64,000 nucleotides of DNA from Obelidium mucronatum (GCA_025765595.1 JAIVFH010000026.1:62001-126000); one strand, 5' to 3'; shown: positions 1-11,919, numbered from the stretch's first letter. The notes: generated from the sequence alone by a model not told the origin. Program-made: numbers and translations.

Positions 1-2146
1 CGAAGCCTTCTCAGTTCGTGCATTTCCACTGTTCTACTTGTATCGAAAGGGACAACCGTGGGAGTGGAAGGAACCGCAGCAAACAGCTTTCCTGGATTTG
101 AAACAGGCTCTGAAGTCGCATCCCATTCGCCGGAACTTAGATGTCTCGGACTTACAGAACCGACCTCCAATCCTGTCAGTGGATGCATGCAAGGTAGGCG
201 AAGGTGGCTCTCTGTGTCAAAAGGATGAAAACGGGAAGCGATTCCTTATTTTAATGATGTCGGGTCTGTTCAATGTAGCGGAGAGGTTATATTCGCAAAT
301 CAAAATGGAATTATGCGGCCTGGTGCGATGTCTTCGAAGGATCTACTACATGATAGATGGAGTTCCAAAACTCATTGTTGAAGTTGACGCCAGCGGCCTG
401 AAGGGTATGATGAACAATCCGTCTGTGGCTGATAGAACGATGCTCCGTTGGATCATATATGCTGGAACGTTTCCTATTGAGTTTGTCATTGTTCCAGGGA
501 AGCGTAATGTAGTCCCTGATGGGACTTCGCGAATGTTTAGTTCGCCACCTCCTGAGGCGGATAGTTCAAATGATTCCGAAGATGTTGAGAACGCTATCGA
601 ATCCATGTTGGACCTCTTTCAGGAAGCAGAGCTCCCCAGTGCTAATATATTCCTTGGAGATGCGTCAGAGTTCTCTGAAAACGAGGAGCTCCGCGATGTT
701 TGCCAGTGGTTAGAATTTCAGACTTTCCGAGAAAACTTGAAACAACAACAAAGAGAACGCATTCGAGCATCAGCGGTTAGGTTCTTTATTCTCAATGGAT
801 TCCTTTTTCGACGCGGGGAACATGCTGGAGATTATCCGAGACGAGTTGTTGGGAACACTGAACAACAGCTGCGGTTGATGAAAGAGGCACACGAAGGTCT
901 TGGAGGCGGTCATTATTCTGCAAACCCAACATATCTGAAGTTGAGGGCAAAGTACTATTGGAAGGGAATGCAGAAGGATGTGCGCGAGTTCTGTGAAAAG
1001 TGTCTTCAGTGCCTGTATCATTCCCAGAAACGCGTCTATGAACCGGCTAAGCCTTCAAAGTCGCCTTTCTCTATTTGCATGGTCTGGTCTGGGGACGCCA
1101 TTGTCATGCCCTATGGGAAACACGGGAAGCGGTACTTATTTCATTTGGAAGAAGCCCTATCTTTGTGGCCGGAAGCGACTTCGTTCAAATTCAAGAAACT
1201 TATGCCAATTATGGAGTGGGTGGTAAAGGATGTCTTCATGCGCTTTGGTATGCCAATGGTTGTTCTGGTCGATAATGCCGAATTCACGTCTGAAGAGGCT
1301 AGGGATGTTAGTCTGAAGCTTGGATTCCAGATTCATGCTATTGCACCTCATAATCATAAAGCTCTAGCGGTTGAACGTGGACATGCTCCGTTGGTCAAAT
1401 CTATTGCGAAACTATGCCTCACAGAACCAAAAGAATGGCCTGAACACGTCACGTCAAGTCTGTTTGCCAAACGAATCAGTTGCACTAATCGCGGATATTC
1501 TCCATATAACATCATGTTTGGACAAGAACCTATGTTCTCCATTGACTTTGCTGCAGAATCCTATTTCTCTCAGTTATGGAAAGACGGAATGTCAACTGAG
1601 GAACTGTTGATGAGTCGTATGCTACAGCTTGAGAACAAGGAATACATTGTAGCTGCATCACGCGAAAGAGTAGATATTTCCAGGTACAAGTCTAGTTTGG
1701 AATACAATCTTCGACATAAAGGATCTTTACGTCTGGAACCGTTAAAAGTAAACGACTGGGTCTTGGTTTACAACTCGAATCTTGATCGCCAGTGGGGGCG
1801 AAAGCTTGAGAAAACGTTCATGGGTCCTTTTGTCATTTACGATGTTCTGGATGGAAGCTACTTGCTGCGGGAACTTGACGGAACTACATTCAAACGACCA
1901 TTTAGTGGAGATCGTTTAGTTCTCTTTCCTGTACCGTTGCAGTCCGAATTTGTTGACGAAGTGACTAGTTCTTCAAAGCCATCTGATCCCATCTTAGAAG
2001 TCATTCTCTCTTCTCCAACCGTTGAACTGTCAGACTACTTGCCTTTCAAGAATTCTGCTGATATTCCTTCAGAAATCTATGAAGTTGGTCTGTTACAGAT
2101 GTGGGAACGTCAAGGGACGACGTTCTGCGCTGCGCTGAGCGATTGA
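1..2146 (+). mobile_element. LTR retrotransposon (Ty3/Gypsy order), partial
   Basis: This is the element carrying the Pol ORF; only its 3' portion is inside the window. I could not identify a polypurine tract or a 3' LTR with certainty in the bases after 2146, and the 5' LTR would be off-window, so the right boundary is set at the stop codon. Confidence 0.7.
2..2146 (+). CDS. Ty3/Gypsy-type retrotransposon Pol polyprotein, C-terminal part (RNase H-integrase), 5' truncated by window
   Basis: The frame is open from base 2, so the start and the protease/reverse transcriptase lie outside the window. Counting from the codon at 38, the order is: end of the RT thumb; RNase H-like segment with ILSVDA near residue 45; a second RNase H patch ending GKRNVVPDGTSRM; an integrase zinc-binding H2C2 module (HEGLGGGH at about 285, CLQC at about 322); and the integrase core. 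Acidic residues that fit the DDE triad are D353 (SGDAIV), D412 (VDNAEF) and E446 (VERGH), so the D-E gap is 33 residues, slightly under the usual 35. About 250 residues follow, with the usual integrase C-terminal beta motif (LKVNDWVLVY), and no chromodomain that I recognise. The RT-RNaseH-IN order is typical of Ty3/Gypsy. No stop or frameshift interrupts it, so it may be recent. Confidence 0.9.
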   Translation, partial: EAFSVRAFPLFYLYRKGQPWEWKEPQQTAFLDLKQALKSHPIRRNLDVSDLQNRPPILSVDACKVGEGGSLCQKDENGKRFLILMMSGLFNVAERLYSQIKMELCGLVRCLRRIYYMIDGVPKLIVEVDASGLKGMMNNPSVADRTMLRWIIYAGTFPIEFVIVPGKRNVVPDGTSRMFSSPPPEADSSNDSEDVENAIESMLDLFQEAELPSANIFLGDASEFSENEELRDVCQWLEFQTFRENLKQQQRERIRASAVRFFILNGFLFRRGEHAGDYPRRVVGNTEQQLRLMKEAHEGLGGGHYSANPTYLKLRAKYYWKGMQKDVREFCEKCLQCLYHSQKRVYEPAKPSKSPFSICMVWSGDAIVMPYGKHGKRYLFHLEEALSLWPEATSFKFKKLMPIMEWVVKDVFMRFGMPMVVLVDNAEFTSEEARDVSLKLGFQIHAIAPHNHKALAVERGHAPLVKSIAKLCLTEPKEWPEHVTSSLFAKRISCTNRGYSPYNIMFGQEPMFSIDFAAESYFSQLWKDGMSTEELLMSRMLQLENKEYIVAASRERVDISRYKSSLEYNLRHKGSLRLEPLKVNDWVLVYNSNLDRQWGRKLEKTFMGPFVIYDVLDGSYLLRELDGTTFKRPFSGDRLVLFPVPLQSEFVDEVTSSSKPSDPILEVILSSPTVELSDYLPFKNSADIPSEIYEVGLLQMWERQGTTFCAALSD

Positions 2147-4015
2147 AAACTGTGGAGGGTCATTTGGAAAGTGGTCGGAAATGGAGTTTATTACGCGTAT
2201 TCTTAAGTCGTTATTTCAGCATTTATTATCATTATTGAAAAGTTAAATAAATTGTCAGACGTGCACCTCAAAAGCAAACGCGTTCATAACTCAGTCTTAC
2301 TTACCAGTACCATCGAAACCAATCGGATCGTTCGTATCTAAAAGCAAATCTACGCTGGGATTTAAGTACTCATTTGTGATCACGCCAGACTTTTGTGTTG
2401 TCTTCATACGCACTTTAGTTTAACCGATCTATCGAACCCAATAATTCTCGTGGTTTTAGGTGGATTTCAAACCTACATTCCACAACGTGATCTAATATCC
2501 CATAACCGTTACAAACTTGTTTTGATGCTTTATTGCCCATATTAATTTTGATCTAATATTTAAAGATTGTAAGATGCCTTTAGTTACAGTAAGAGGGGAT
2601 CCTCCTTGTACAACGGACACAAGGCGCAAAAGTCAAAGAAACATATCAGGGGCGGAAACGGCTCCTTACATTTTTGCTTTTCGCGTTTTTGGTTGGCAGG
2701 GAGGGGGGTTTTTGGACTGAAAAAAAAGGTGGGGAAACGGGACAAACTACTGGAAATCTCAACTGGCTCAAACTGCAAGAGATTTCCAATTTTTCCCATT
2801 GCATTCGAATTGTATTTTATCCAAGCACTGTTTGTGTGCTTTGCTGGCGAGTGTGGGAGAGAGGCTATGTTTATGCAAACAAACACTAGACCCCTGACAA
2901 CAAAAAGACGCATGACTGACGCCTTCTGACCGCTTTCCAAATCAAAAGATTCCATTCCATCTTGACCGAATAATCCTCTGTCACAGCGGCGTATACTAGA
3001 ACTCAGACTTACGTGTTGGCGAAACAAGTCCTTATAAACGCTGCTAGAGCCCCGAAACTCGCGAATTTACTCAATTGCTTGCTATAGCTGACTTATCGCA
3101 TGTAAAGGGATACTGCTGATGACTTAATACTATCGCCTAACAATCTGTGACAGCAATCAGATATCAAGTAAGGACCCAATACTATGGAGACCCAAAAACT
3201 CGACTGGATTAATCCATTAAGTCACGACCTCAAGCGAAAGTGACATGTGACCAAGAACCGAAAACTACTCCAATCGCGAACAAGCATGATTAGAACACTA
3301 TAATTCTGAATATGCTGATACTAATATCCTTTGAGATAGGGTTCAGGATGCAGGTGGAGTAGCTTCAGAATTTTGAAGGGGGTCTGCAAGTCAAACAGTC
3401 CCTCAAACAGTCCACAGAAAAATTTGAATCTCGAGGGAAAACAACAGATAATGGGATAAGTTTGAGTAGATTGTGGGTTCCCTTGGGTGGCGCCCGTGGA
3501 GCTTATCTTGTCATTCTGAAAACACAACTAGCCAGTATTGGCTGCCTAGGCTTCAACCAGCCAACTTTCTTCATTGGACAACATTTCAACAAGTACAGGC
3601 AATTAATCAGGCGGTATGACGAAGGAACGAGACTATGTATGACATCAGTTGGCTGTGTATCGAAAATTGATTGTCGGAAAAAAGATATCACCACGCTGAA
3701 CCCACCTGCACGATGAACTCAATCTGAAAGCGTCTTGAAGAACCCGAAGACGACGCAGTTTCAAACCACTCAAAACGGAGGATTTACAACAAAGAAAACA
3801 GAAGAATTTTTCTGGCCTCGCACAATTCCTTGTCGAACCCAAAACAGCTCAGAAGTTCAATTATTTTGCTACAACATTATTGAAGCAACTGTTGGGACAA
3901 AATGCTATTTTTATGGAGAAACGATGAACCTAGAATTTCCGAATACTTAGTGGGTGAGTTATTCTTAGTCCACCTTTTGGTTATAATATCGCAATATAGG
4001 TCATCACTTTATTGT
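2147..4015. other. Gene-free stretch after the retroelement
   Basis: About 1.9 kb with only short overlapping ORFs on both strands (for example 2584-3027 minus, 3462-3716 plus), none resembling a known family or having a plausible exon structure. A 3' LTR of the retroelement may lie in the first few hundred bases, but its partner copy is outside the window so it cannot be confirmed. Confidence 0.5.
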
Positions 4016-5499
4016 TTAGATCACGCTCTGAAAATAATCAAACAGGATTTTTGGTACTGGCCATAACATCATCACACCTGAACGCGCATAGGTTCCAACA
4101 AACAGGGGCGAAGTCTTCAGCAGAATTGTTAAAGTCACTGATCGAAAAAAAAATAATGGACAAACGAGAAGGTGAAAAAGGGGTATTTGAAAAGAAACGT
4201 TGAAAAAACGGCGCTCACCTCCCCATCCCAACAGATTCCACAATGGACCTTTACCCCAAGTATGACCAAGTCCTGTTACATGCTGAAATAAATGCTGGAT
4301 AACACAGAGTACCCCATTCAATAGGAAGAACGCGCCATTCTGACCAAACGGCTCATTCGTCATGAACATGAAAACAACGTATTCATGAAAGATTGCAGAG
4401 GCGACAAATGCAGCAAAAGACGCAATTGCGAGATGATACATTGGCGGTTTCTGTGTGATTCCATTTTTGCGGGAGTCGAATGCTGAAAGGGCTTGAAGCG
4501 TTGGAAGGAATCCAAGACGATGCATTGTTTCTTTAATCGGGTAATTCCATCGATGGCTCCAGAAATCCGATAATGATGTCGAAAAATAGGGTTCTTTAAA
4601 CATGTGAATGAATGGAGCATCAAGTAGTATCACAACAGGTAACGTAGAAAGAGTGTATGCTATAGATGGAAATATTTTTAAAAAAAAAACCTCCTCACCC
4701 TCAAGAAAAGAAGTATACTCAACTGGTGGACATTTGTGTGTACATCAGGGCACAAAACGCAAGATGGACAGCAACCCCTGCCTTATCGTCAAGAGACAAG
4801 AAATTTCCATACGATTCGTAAGGATACTTTGACAAATAAGCTTTTGCAAAGCAATAGACAATCTGAGAAAGACCGAATTCGATTGCCAACCAAATGTAAA
4901 ACCGGGCAGTCTTGAGTTCTTCGGGAGACGTGATCCGCGGTCCTCTCGTTTTCGATTTCAAAGGTAAATTCAATCGTTTTCGAATTTCCATGTCCTTCTT
5001 CTCCTCCATTTGCCGCAGTTTTCGAAGCGGTTTGTTGTCGCTTGTGAACATGAACTCCAAATAATCCATGACACTCCACGCCCGAGTCAAATCCCTTCAA
5101 ATACCTAAATATTAAAAAAAGACTTGCGCATTGGATGAAAAAGAGTCCTCCTTACCGAGGAAATGTTGCAATCTCAAGAGTTCTCAAAACAAAGTAAATA
5201 GGACCGCTTCCCTTAAATACAATATCAACAGAAAGATCTTGACAAGGAAACAAATTCGGGAACGCGAAAAACAAGAGGGAGATCGTGGCGGTTACGATGC
5301 TCGATGGGACAGACTTGGATGTCAACAGCTTGTAATGCAGTGTTGGGAGCACAATGAACAACGTCACCTGGACTGACGATTAGCCCTAGTTCATCCCTCT
5401 GACACTGATCAACACACTCACTGCGGACATCCATACTGGTACAGCCGCCACACGAAATGTATCGTACGCTGCCTGGACTGGGTCATATCTAGAACTCAT
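4016..5499 (-). CDS. MBOAT-family acyltransferase, wax synthase-like (MBOAT_2), copy 1
   Basis: Five exons: 5499-5422, 5367-5156, 5094-4724, 4659-4219, 4137-4016, giving 407 residues in frame. It is a polytopic membrane protein of the wax synthase/DGAT-like MBOAT_2 group, expected to move an acyl group from acyl-CoA to an alcohol or glyceride in the ER; the true acceptor cannot be read from sequence. Family marks are FWSHRWN (253-259) and the histidine of SAIFHEYV (H312) in a hydrophobic helix. Introns have GT donors (GTGAGT, GTAAGG, GTTGAG, GTGAGC) and are 45-82 nt. The start at 5499 is the ATG that joins the short first exon (ending VPVWMSA) to the rest, as in its paralogues. Four more intact copies lie at 13.8-16.6 and 22-25.1 kb. 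Confidence 0.88.
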
Positions 5500-5757
5500 T
5501 TTTTTTTTGATAGCTTTGAAAAAACGAATGCCAAGGATGCCAACACTCGTTTCATTGAACATCAATTGAATTTTATAGCATATGCCTAACAACTAAAGAT
5601 TAAACCCAACTTCGAATAAAAACCGCGAATCAATTGCACACAAGCGAGAAAAACAAATTTATTCCTTCTTATTTGACACTTTCGAGAAGGAAGGAAATTA
5701 AAAGAAAATATAACCCATAGATTGGCTTCCCTCCCGCATTATCTTGTTAATTTTTTT

Positions 5758-8239
5758 TTACACACAAGAAATACCTGTGTTGGTCACATTCTTTTCAAGA
5801 ACGTTCTTGTAAAATCCACAATCATAGTCATCATAAGAAGCTCCTGGGTAACAGTAGTAATCGTATGGAACATTATTAGTGTTTGGATTCAAAGCCCAGA
5901 AAGTGGTGAAGGAGATTCCAGCAACAGACATGAATGACACAATCAAGGAAACGATCGCAGCACTTCCATCAAAGGAAGCTCCCATGACGTACAAGTATTT
6001 TTGGTAGAACTCTCTGTTCTTGACAAACAAGTATTGGGTGACGAAAGTCAAGATAATTGGCATGATGATCACGACTTGGTAGGCACCAGCGTTTCCGGTA
6101 GTGAAGATGATGGAGAAGTTGATAAAGTGCCAGTACTTGGACTTGTAAATGTACTTGTTCGCCAACCATGGAAGCAATGGAGCGACGGCTCCAATCAAGA
6201 AGCACCAGAGGAGACCTTCGTAGAGAGATCCGATACCAAAGAATCTTTGTGGTCCGATAGCTCCCCAGATTCCTCCGGCAGAGTAGAAGGTTTGGTGTCC
6301 ATTGTATCTCCATTCTGGCTTTTGCAAGAGGTCCTTGGTCTCAAACACCATGTAGAAGACTGCAGCAGTAGAAACAATAGCGTTGATGAGGGTTCCGTAG
6401 AATTGAGCGAAAACCATGGCGTATGGTGGAATGTGCAAGTATTGTCCGAGCTTCAAGTCTTGGGTCAAAGTCAAAGCTTGAGACAAGGAGTTGGTACCCC
6501 AAGACTTGAAGGCCATCACAGCAACAGTTTGTCCTGGAATCATCAATCCGATAACAAATTCAGTCAACACGTTCAAGTAGAGGTAGAAACCACTGACGGC
6601 TGGAACGATTCCGAAGGGCAAGATAAAGATCAAACAGATGAACAAGTTGAAGAAGATAGCCCACCATGGCATGTTGAATGGAGTGACAAGGGAAACGACA
6701 ATAGCACCACCGGAAGCAACCGCCAAGAATACGAGGTAAGCCCAGTCTGGAACATCCGGGTAGGCTTCCATCATCTTGACGTGCTTGTCCAAACCATCGA
6801 CTTCATCGGCGACTTGTCTGAAGGCGTTCATGGATTGACGGTAAATATCTTTTCCGTACCAAAGAGCAACGTGGGAAAGAGCAGCGGTGATGGTAGCGAA
6901 CGAAGCGCCATAAACCAAAGCAAAGTGGGCAGTAATACGGACTGGAGCCACATCGTTGTAAGCAGTCAAGTTCAGATCGTAGTTTGCAGAAACATTGTAA
7001 AAGTAGTTTGGCTTGACAACGGATCCATATGGCAAAGAACTGTTCTTGTTACCAACAAACAGCCTTGGGGTGTTGGTTGACGGGTTTCCAGCGGCATTAC
7101 GACCAAGAACCAAGTTGTCTCCCCAAACTATATCAAAGTTTGTTTGTTGGAAAAAATGGTTGAACATGACTGAAAAAAGTACATACCATCGTTAGCCCAA
7201 AGAATCGGAGTAATCAAGTACTGGAAAAAGGCAGTTCCACCCAAAAACATAAGCATAGCCCAGAATGGAGAAGTGAAGACATAAGAACCGAGGAAAGTCC
7301 AGTCAAAAGTCAATCCAAGGAAACCCATTCCTCGAACAGCAGAACCAGCAATGTTGTTGAATCGTGACAAAACACCAGATTTGCCGCTTCCACGTCCAGC
7401 GATCACACAACCAAAGGAAATGACTTGAAGAACTGGGGCAAAGTATTGTGGAATCCACATATAGACAAACATTGCAATAAAAGCAACCCAGAAAAAGCGG
7501 TAACGGGTCATTGTGTACTTTTGAACTCCCTCGAATTCAGTGAGATCAGTCTTGTGGAAAGAGGTGAACAAGGCAATGGTGGAGAGGGTGGATGGCCACC
7601 ACATAGCAGTTGGGCGGACCAAGAAACGACGGGTCAGACCAGAGAGACCGTAACCCAAGAATTGAGTAACGATGACGAATCCAAGAGACTGCCAGAAGCT
7701 GATGTCCGTGTTACCCATCAAGTCTGGCATCATCTGGGAGACAACGTTTTCAATACCGTATGGCTGGTATCCACAGGAGGCAATGATGTAGATGAGAACG
7801 TGTTCCTTCATGGAGAATGGACCTGGGTTCAGAATTCCAGATGGGAGGATAGCGGCCAACAAGAGACCCATTGGGTAGGTCAAGATAAGAGCCACACTGG
7901 CACCGACAGAAAAAGCGTTGGTTCGGAAAGAAAGGGCAGGCAGTGTTGGCAAAAGAAAGGACAGCAACCCAGAAGGTTCCGAGAAAGACCGATCTGAAAG
8001 TGAAAGCTGGAGTGCTTGGATCATCAGATTGAGGGACAATGAAATCACTAGTTTATCGGTGGCAGTGTTTAGAGATCGGTGGCCCAAAGAGCGCGTAAAA
8101 AAGTTACACTGGCTTACATTCTCTCCATGACATCCTTGATATCAGACAACTCAACATCGTCTTCGAGCTCAGGGTGGGCTTCAACAAAGTCGTGGACTTG
8201 TTTCTCCTTCTCAGCAACGTCTTGTTCAGCAGTAGTCAT
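5758..8239 (-). CDS. OPT-family oligopeptide transporter, copy 1, with a 4-bp frame-breaking duplication
   Basis: Proton-coupled small-peptide/siderophore-type transporter of the OPT family, plasma membrane. Exons 8239-8118, 8047-7187 and 7127-5758; the signature NVLTEFVIGLMIPGQ lies in exon 3 and many hydrophobic helices are visible. It is close to OPT copy 2 at 25.2-27.6 kb along its whole length. Two differences matter. A 59-nt intron (7186-7128, GTATGT...TAG) splits the codons for AND|VWGDN where copy 2 has none. Near 7935-7942 the tetranucleotide TGCC (coding strand) is doubled relative to copy 2, throwing exon 2 out of frame after SFANTA; without those four bases the product would be 782 residues. 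The frame downstream is conserved to the end. So it is a very young pseudogene, an assembly error, or read through by a frameshift. Confidence 0.85.
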
Positions 8240-8291
8240 AGCAGTTGTGGTTGTTGTGGTAGATGGAAGCAATAAGCCAGCGGGGCGTTGG

Positions 8292-8299
8292 TTTTTATA
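8292..8299 (-). promoter_or_regulatory. TATA box of OPT copy 1
   Basis: TATAAAAA on the minus strand, about 53 bp upstream of the ATG at 8239. The spacing matches the TATA box of OPT copy 2 (about 47 bp), supporting both the box and the start codon. Confidence 0.6.
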
Positions 8300-9071
8300 T
8301 GTTTTTAGAGTGGCGTTCTGGGGCGTAGCAGGCAGAGTGGCAACAAATTTTCCATTTGGAAAAGAGTGTTGGGCGTCGACAAGCCTTCAAAGGGCAGTGG
8401 CAAGCCGGTCCAAGCCGCCGCTGCAGCGTCTTCTTCAAGGGAAATAGTTGGGCATCAAATAATGAACAATAAGACGAGTTGAAGACACTGTTGGCTGTTT
8501 GTTCAGAGTTGGTCGGGTAGAGTGGCGTTTCGTTCATGATTAAAAACGGCACAATCAAAAAAAGAAAGGTGGGAGATGGTGGGAGGCCGATAAGCCAGCA
8601 GAAAGAGAAATGGGAGAAATGGAGGAAAAGAGAGTACAGGCGGATTGCAGGGTGATCTAGAGAATTCAGAAGCCTTCAAAGTTCCAAAACAACTTACTTA
8701 CTTTCATCGCATCGAAGGCGCTAGCTGTTCGAGAGCCCCTCACGCCTTTTTCATAACGCATCGGACTCCAAGCAGCAACATCCAATATCGTATGCTGTTT
8801 CAATCACATCGACAAAAGCAATCTGGACCAAGTCAAATGCCACAAGCGCTACAGTTAGTTCGCTAAAACGCGAACGCGTTCGATGCTTTGAATATTACAT
8901 TGAATTTTCGATGGGTTTGTATGGCGGTGTGCCTGCAAGAAAGGAAATAGTGAGATTGAGTTGTGGACAGACATTGCCGCTGTAGAAAACAATGAAAATC
9001 TTTTCTCATACCACACGCATCTCCACCTGGACCCAACGATATTCATTGTACTTGTTTCTAATTTCTTTTTT
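8300..9071. other. Intergenic region upstream of OPT copy 1
   Basis: No credible gene. It holds the OPT1 promoter region and the 3' flank of the CTD phosphatase whose stop is at 9072. Short ORFs at 8295-8558 and 8645-8866 have no recognisable features. Confidence 0.5.
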
Positions 9072-10184
9072 TTACAGTTCATAATCGCTATGTATACTCA
9101 ATTCCACTCGCACATCCTCAACATTCCTCAACTTCAACAGAAATGGAGTCAACTCTCGTAATTCATCGTCCACAGGATCGCTATACCAAGATTGACACGC
9201 GACCGCGTTTTCAGGCTGAAAAGCATAAGCTAACGGGCTGTTGTCTACAATAATGCAATCCTTTAAGGGCCTTCCAAGCTTGGTCAGATCCTATTTCAAC
9301 AAAAAGGGGATAAGTGGCCCTCTCCCTTTTACACAATCCATTGAAAAGAAAAAAAGGGGCAAAGCCCTCACCTTCACATACACCCCTTTATACTTGACAC
9401 AACTCTCCCGAAACAACCGATGCCTCACCAAATCCCGCCGCGGATCCAACAAATCAATCACTGGATTCGCATAATTACTCGTGCTCGCCGTGAACACAAT
9501 CACCTCAAACTCTCTACCCATTGCTTTCAAAAAGGAATCCACGTGGGGCCGCTTAGACACGTAAATGTTGTGGAATTTCCCTTTAAAATTGACTTTGATG
9601 ATGTAGTCTGGTTTTTGGGCCGTTGGTTTGAAGGAACTGTGGACTAACGTTTCATCGAGGTCTAGGATGAGGTGCTTTTTACCAGAGTCGCGTTTTGGGT
9701 CGATTGGTGGAAGGAGTGGGCCAGCTGGGGTCGAATCGGTAGTCATGAATTGGAGTTTATCAGGCACCCAGGAGACGATTTGGGTTGATTGCTTGGAATT
9801 TTTGACTGTTGAAGAAGGGTTGGATAGAGTCGATGGTGGGAAGTGGAAGCAGAAACATGAAGTGAGGCTTGTGTGTTGTGGTTGTTTCTCATTTGCGATC
9901 ATTGTTGGTTTTGGCGATTCTCGAATGGGTTCAATCTGGGTTGCAAGCAACGACGTTCTTCGGGACGATGATTTATGCGAATGGCTGTCGCGATGAGTTA
10001 CAGGGGATGAATGCTCTGATTCGGGGACTTGTGTGACGAGAAGGGAAGGGTCAAAGCCAAGCGCATCATCATCATTATCACTGGTTCCTTCGTTTTCTCC
10101 GGCTGTTTGAGGCGGTGTTTTCATGTCAATGATTACTACGACGGGCACGTCTTGTGGTGCTTCCGTGTTTGTTGCATCTGGCAT
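9072..10184 (-). CDS. SCP/FCP1-type CTD small phosphatase, copy 1
   Basis: HAD-superfamily serine phosphatase of the kind that acts on the RNA polymerase II C-terminal domain (SCP, Psr1/Nem1 relatives). Exons 10184-9372 and 9290-9072, 343 residues. The first 150 or so residues are low-complexity and acidic/Ser-rich. The catalytic HAD motif DLDETLVHS is in [14 protein letters not shown], followed by FTASTSNYANPV, the HRLFRESC segment and, in exon 2, IIVDNSP. The intron (9371-9291, GTGAGG...TAG) falls after YVKV/VK exactly as in the neighbouring copy, so the two arose by duplication. The N-terminal region lacks an obvious signal or TM helix. The in vivo substrate (Pol II CTD, lipin-like or stress kinases) cannot be told from sequence. 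Confidence 0.9.
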
Positions 10185-10526
10185 TGATTCGAATTTGTTG
10201 AGGACTTCAAATAGGGCAGATGCAAAAATCTTAAGATCGAAAAAGTACTCTATCCATCTCTATTCTAATTCCAATTGAAAGAATACGACCCCCCAAAATA
10301 CCCGTCCATACACCTGGCCTTTTCAATCCGGTGCATCACTCCACACAACCACCCCACCCAACATAAAACAGGTATGAAAAAGAAAAAAAAACAAGATGAA
10401 AAAATATAAGGTCTAGTATAACCATTAAACCGTTAAAAAATCGCGCTAAGGAAAGCAAGAAACGAAAACGTTTTACACACAATAACAAACAGAGAAGAAA
10501 AACGAGGTGGGGGTAGTTCTATGAGA
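10185..10526. other. Intergenic spacer between the two CTD phosphatases
   Basis: A-rich, no gene seen. It carries the promoter of the 9072-10184 gene and the 3' untranslated region of the upstream phosphatase, both minus strand. Confidence 0.5.
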
Positions 10527-11919
10527 TCAAACAATATTCTCATAGGCATCATCGGCAGAATCGCCTGCGGCACCCAGTACAGTTCGAACATCAGGGATAG
10601 TTTTGAGTCCCATCAAGAATGGCTGTAGTTCGAGCAATTCGTCGTCTTCCAAGTCATTGTACCAAGATTGGCAAGGAACGGCATTTTCTGGTTGGAAGGC
10701 ATACGAAAAGGCACTATTGTCAACGATAATACAGTCTTCGATTGGGCGTCCAAGCATTGTCAAATCCTTAAAAGATGATAACGTTTTTAAAATACCATAA
10801 AAAATAAAAAAATAAAAAATAAAAAACAAGTCATACCTTCACATATGCACCATTATAATAAACACAATGCTCTCTAAACAGCCGGTGCTGAATCACTTTA
10901 TGGGTATCCAACAAATCCAACACTGGATTTGCGTAATTACTCATGCTCGCCGTGAAAATCACCACTTCAAACTCTTTTCCCAAGTTTTCCAAGAATGAGT
11001 CCACGTGAGGCCGTTTCAAGACATAGACATTGTGATATGTGCCTTCGATATCGATGGGGATGATCATGTCTGCGTTTGCGACTGGTTTGAAGGAGCTGTG
11101 TACGAGGGTTTCGTCCAGATCGAGGACGAGGCACTTTTTACCAACGTTTTCAGGGAGGATTCGGGGTAACAAATGCTGCAGATTACAAATAATCGAGGTT
11201 CAGATGCAAAGACACTTCAACGCACACAAAAAAAAAGAGGGGAAGCAGCGACCCACCTCAACAGAGCCATCCTCAGAAGAAGAGGGAATAGGTGAATGAT
11301 CTTTGCTGGGAACTTGCTGATCATCTGGGACAGGTTCTTCCAACACCGACTCGGCAACTATCGATACATTGCTTTCCTTCTTCTTCACAACTTCTGTCGT
11401 CATTTCCAAGGGGGCATCCACCTTTGATGTTGACGTGACAACAATTGACGCCTCATTCTTTTTTGGAGGCTCGACTTCCGACGTACAACACATGCAGCAA
11501 AACAATTGCCCAAAGAAAGAGTCCTTTTCGGCCTTCTTTTGCTGCTGTTGTTGTTGTTGCTGCTGTTTCTTTGTTGGCTCATCCTTCTTTTGCGACTCTC
11601 CAGCTGATTGCAGAGGAGCAACTTTGTTGATTGAGCTGCCGGCAATTGAGGAACCGGCAGTGGTAGTCCCAGTTCCCCTCCGCAGCTTGTGTGGATGGTG
11701 GTGCACCTGCGAGGGCACAGCAGGCTCAGGCACCTGCGTGATGATTGAGGACGGGTCGAAGCCAGGGGGCAGCGGGTTGTCCTCCTTAGGCGCCGCCTGA
11801 GTTTCCTTAGTTTCCTGAGTTTCCTGGCCTTCCTGCGTCTGCTCGTCAGGCAGCGGCGCCGATGCTTCGTCCGGGGCGAGGATTGGCGCAGCTTCGGGTT
11901 CGTCCTTGTCGCTGCTCAT
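10527..11919 (-). CDS. SCP/FCP1-type CTD small phosphatase, copy 2
   Basis: Exons 11919-11257, 11175-10837 and 10766-10527 give 413 residues. The ATG at 11919 (MSSDKDEPE) is chosen; the frame extends slightly upstream only through TTG. Residues 1-220 are disordered, with a glutamine run (about residues 119-128, coded by CAG/CAA) and a Cys patch GQLFCCMCC that could be palmitoylated, as in the yeast Psr1/Psr2 plasma-membrane phosphatases (inference). The phosphatase domain begins about residue 230 with [14 protein letters not shown], then [19 protein letters not shown] and CIIVDNSAF. The catalytic domain is very similar to the 9.1-10.2 kb copy but the tails differ, so targeting has probably diverged. 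Confidence 0.92.

Noticed and set aside
2584..3027. 147-codon minus-strand ORF after the retroelement
   Set aside because: Low complexity and repetitive in Lys/Phe, overlapped by other short ORFs, no exon context.
6001..7080. 359-codon ORF antisense to OPT copy 1
   Set aside because: Same codon-bias shadow; no promoter, no recognisable domain.
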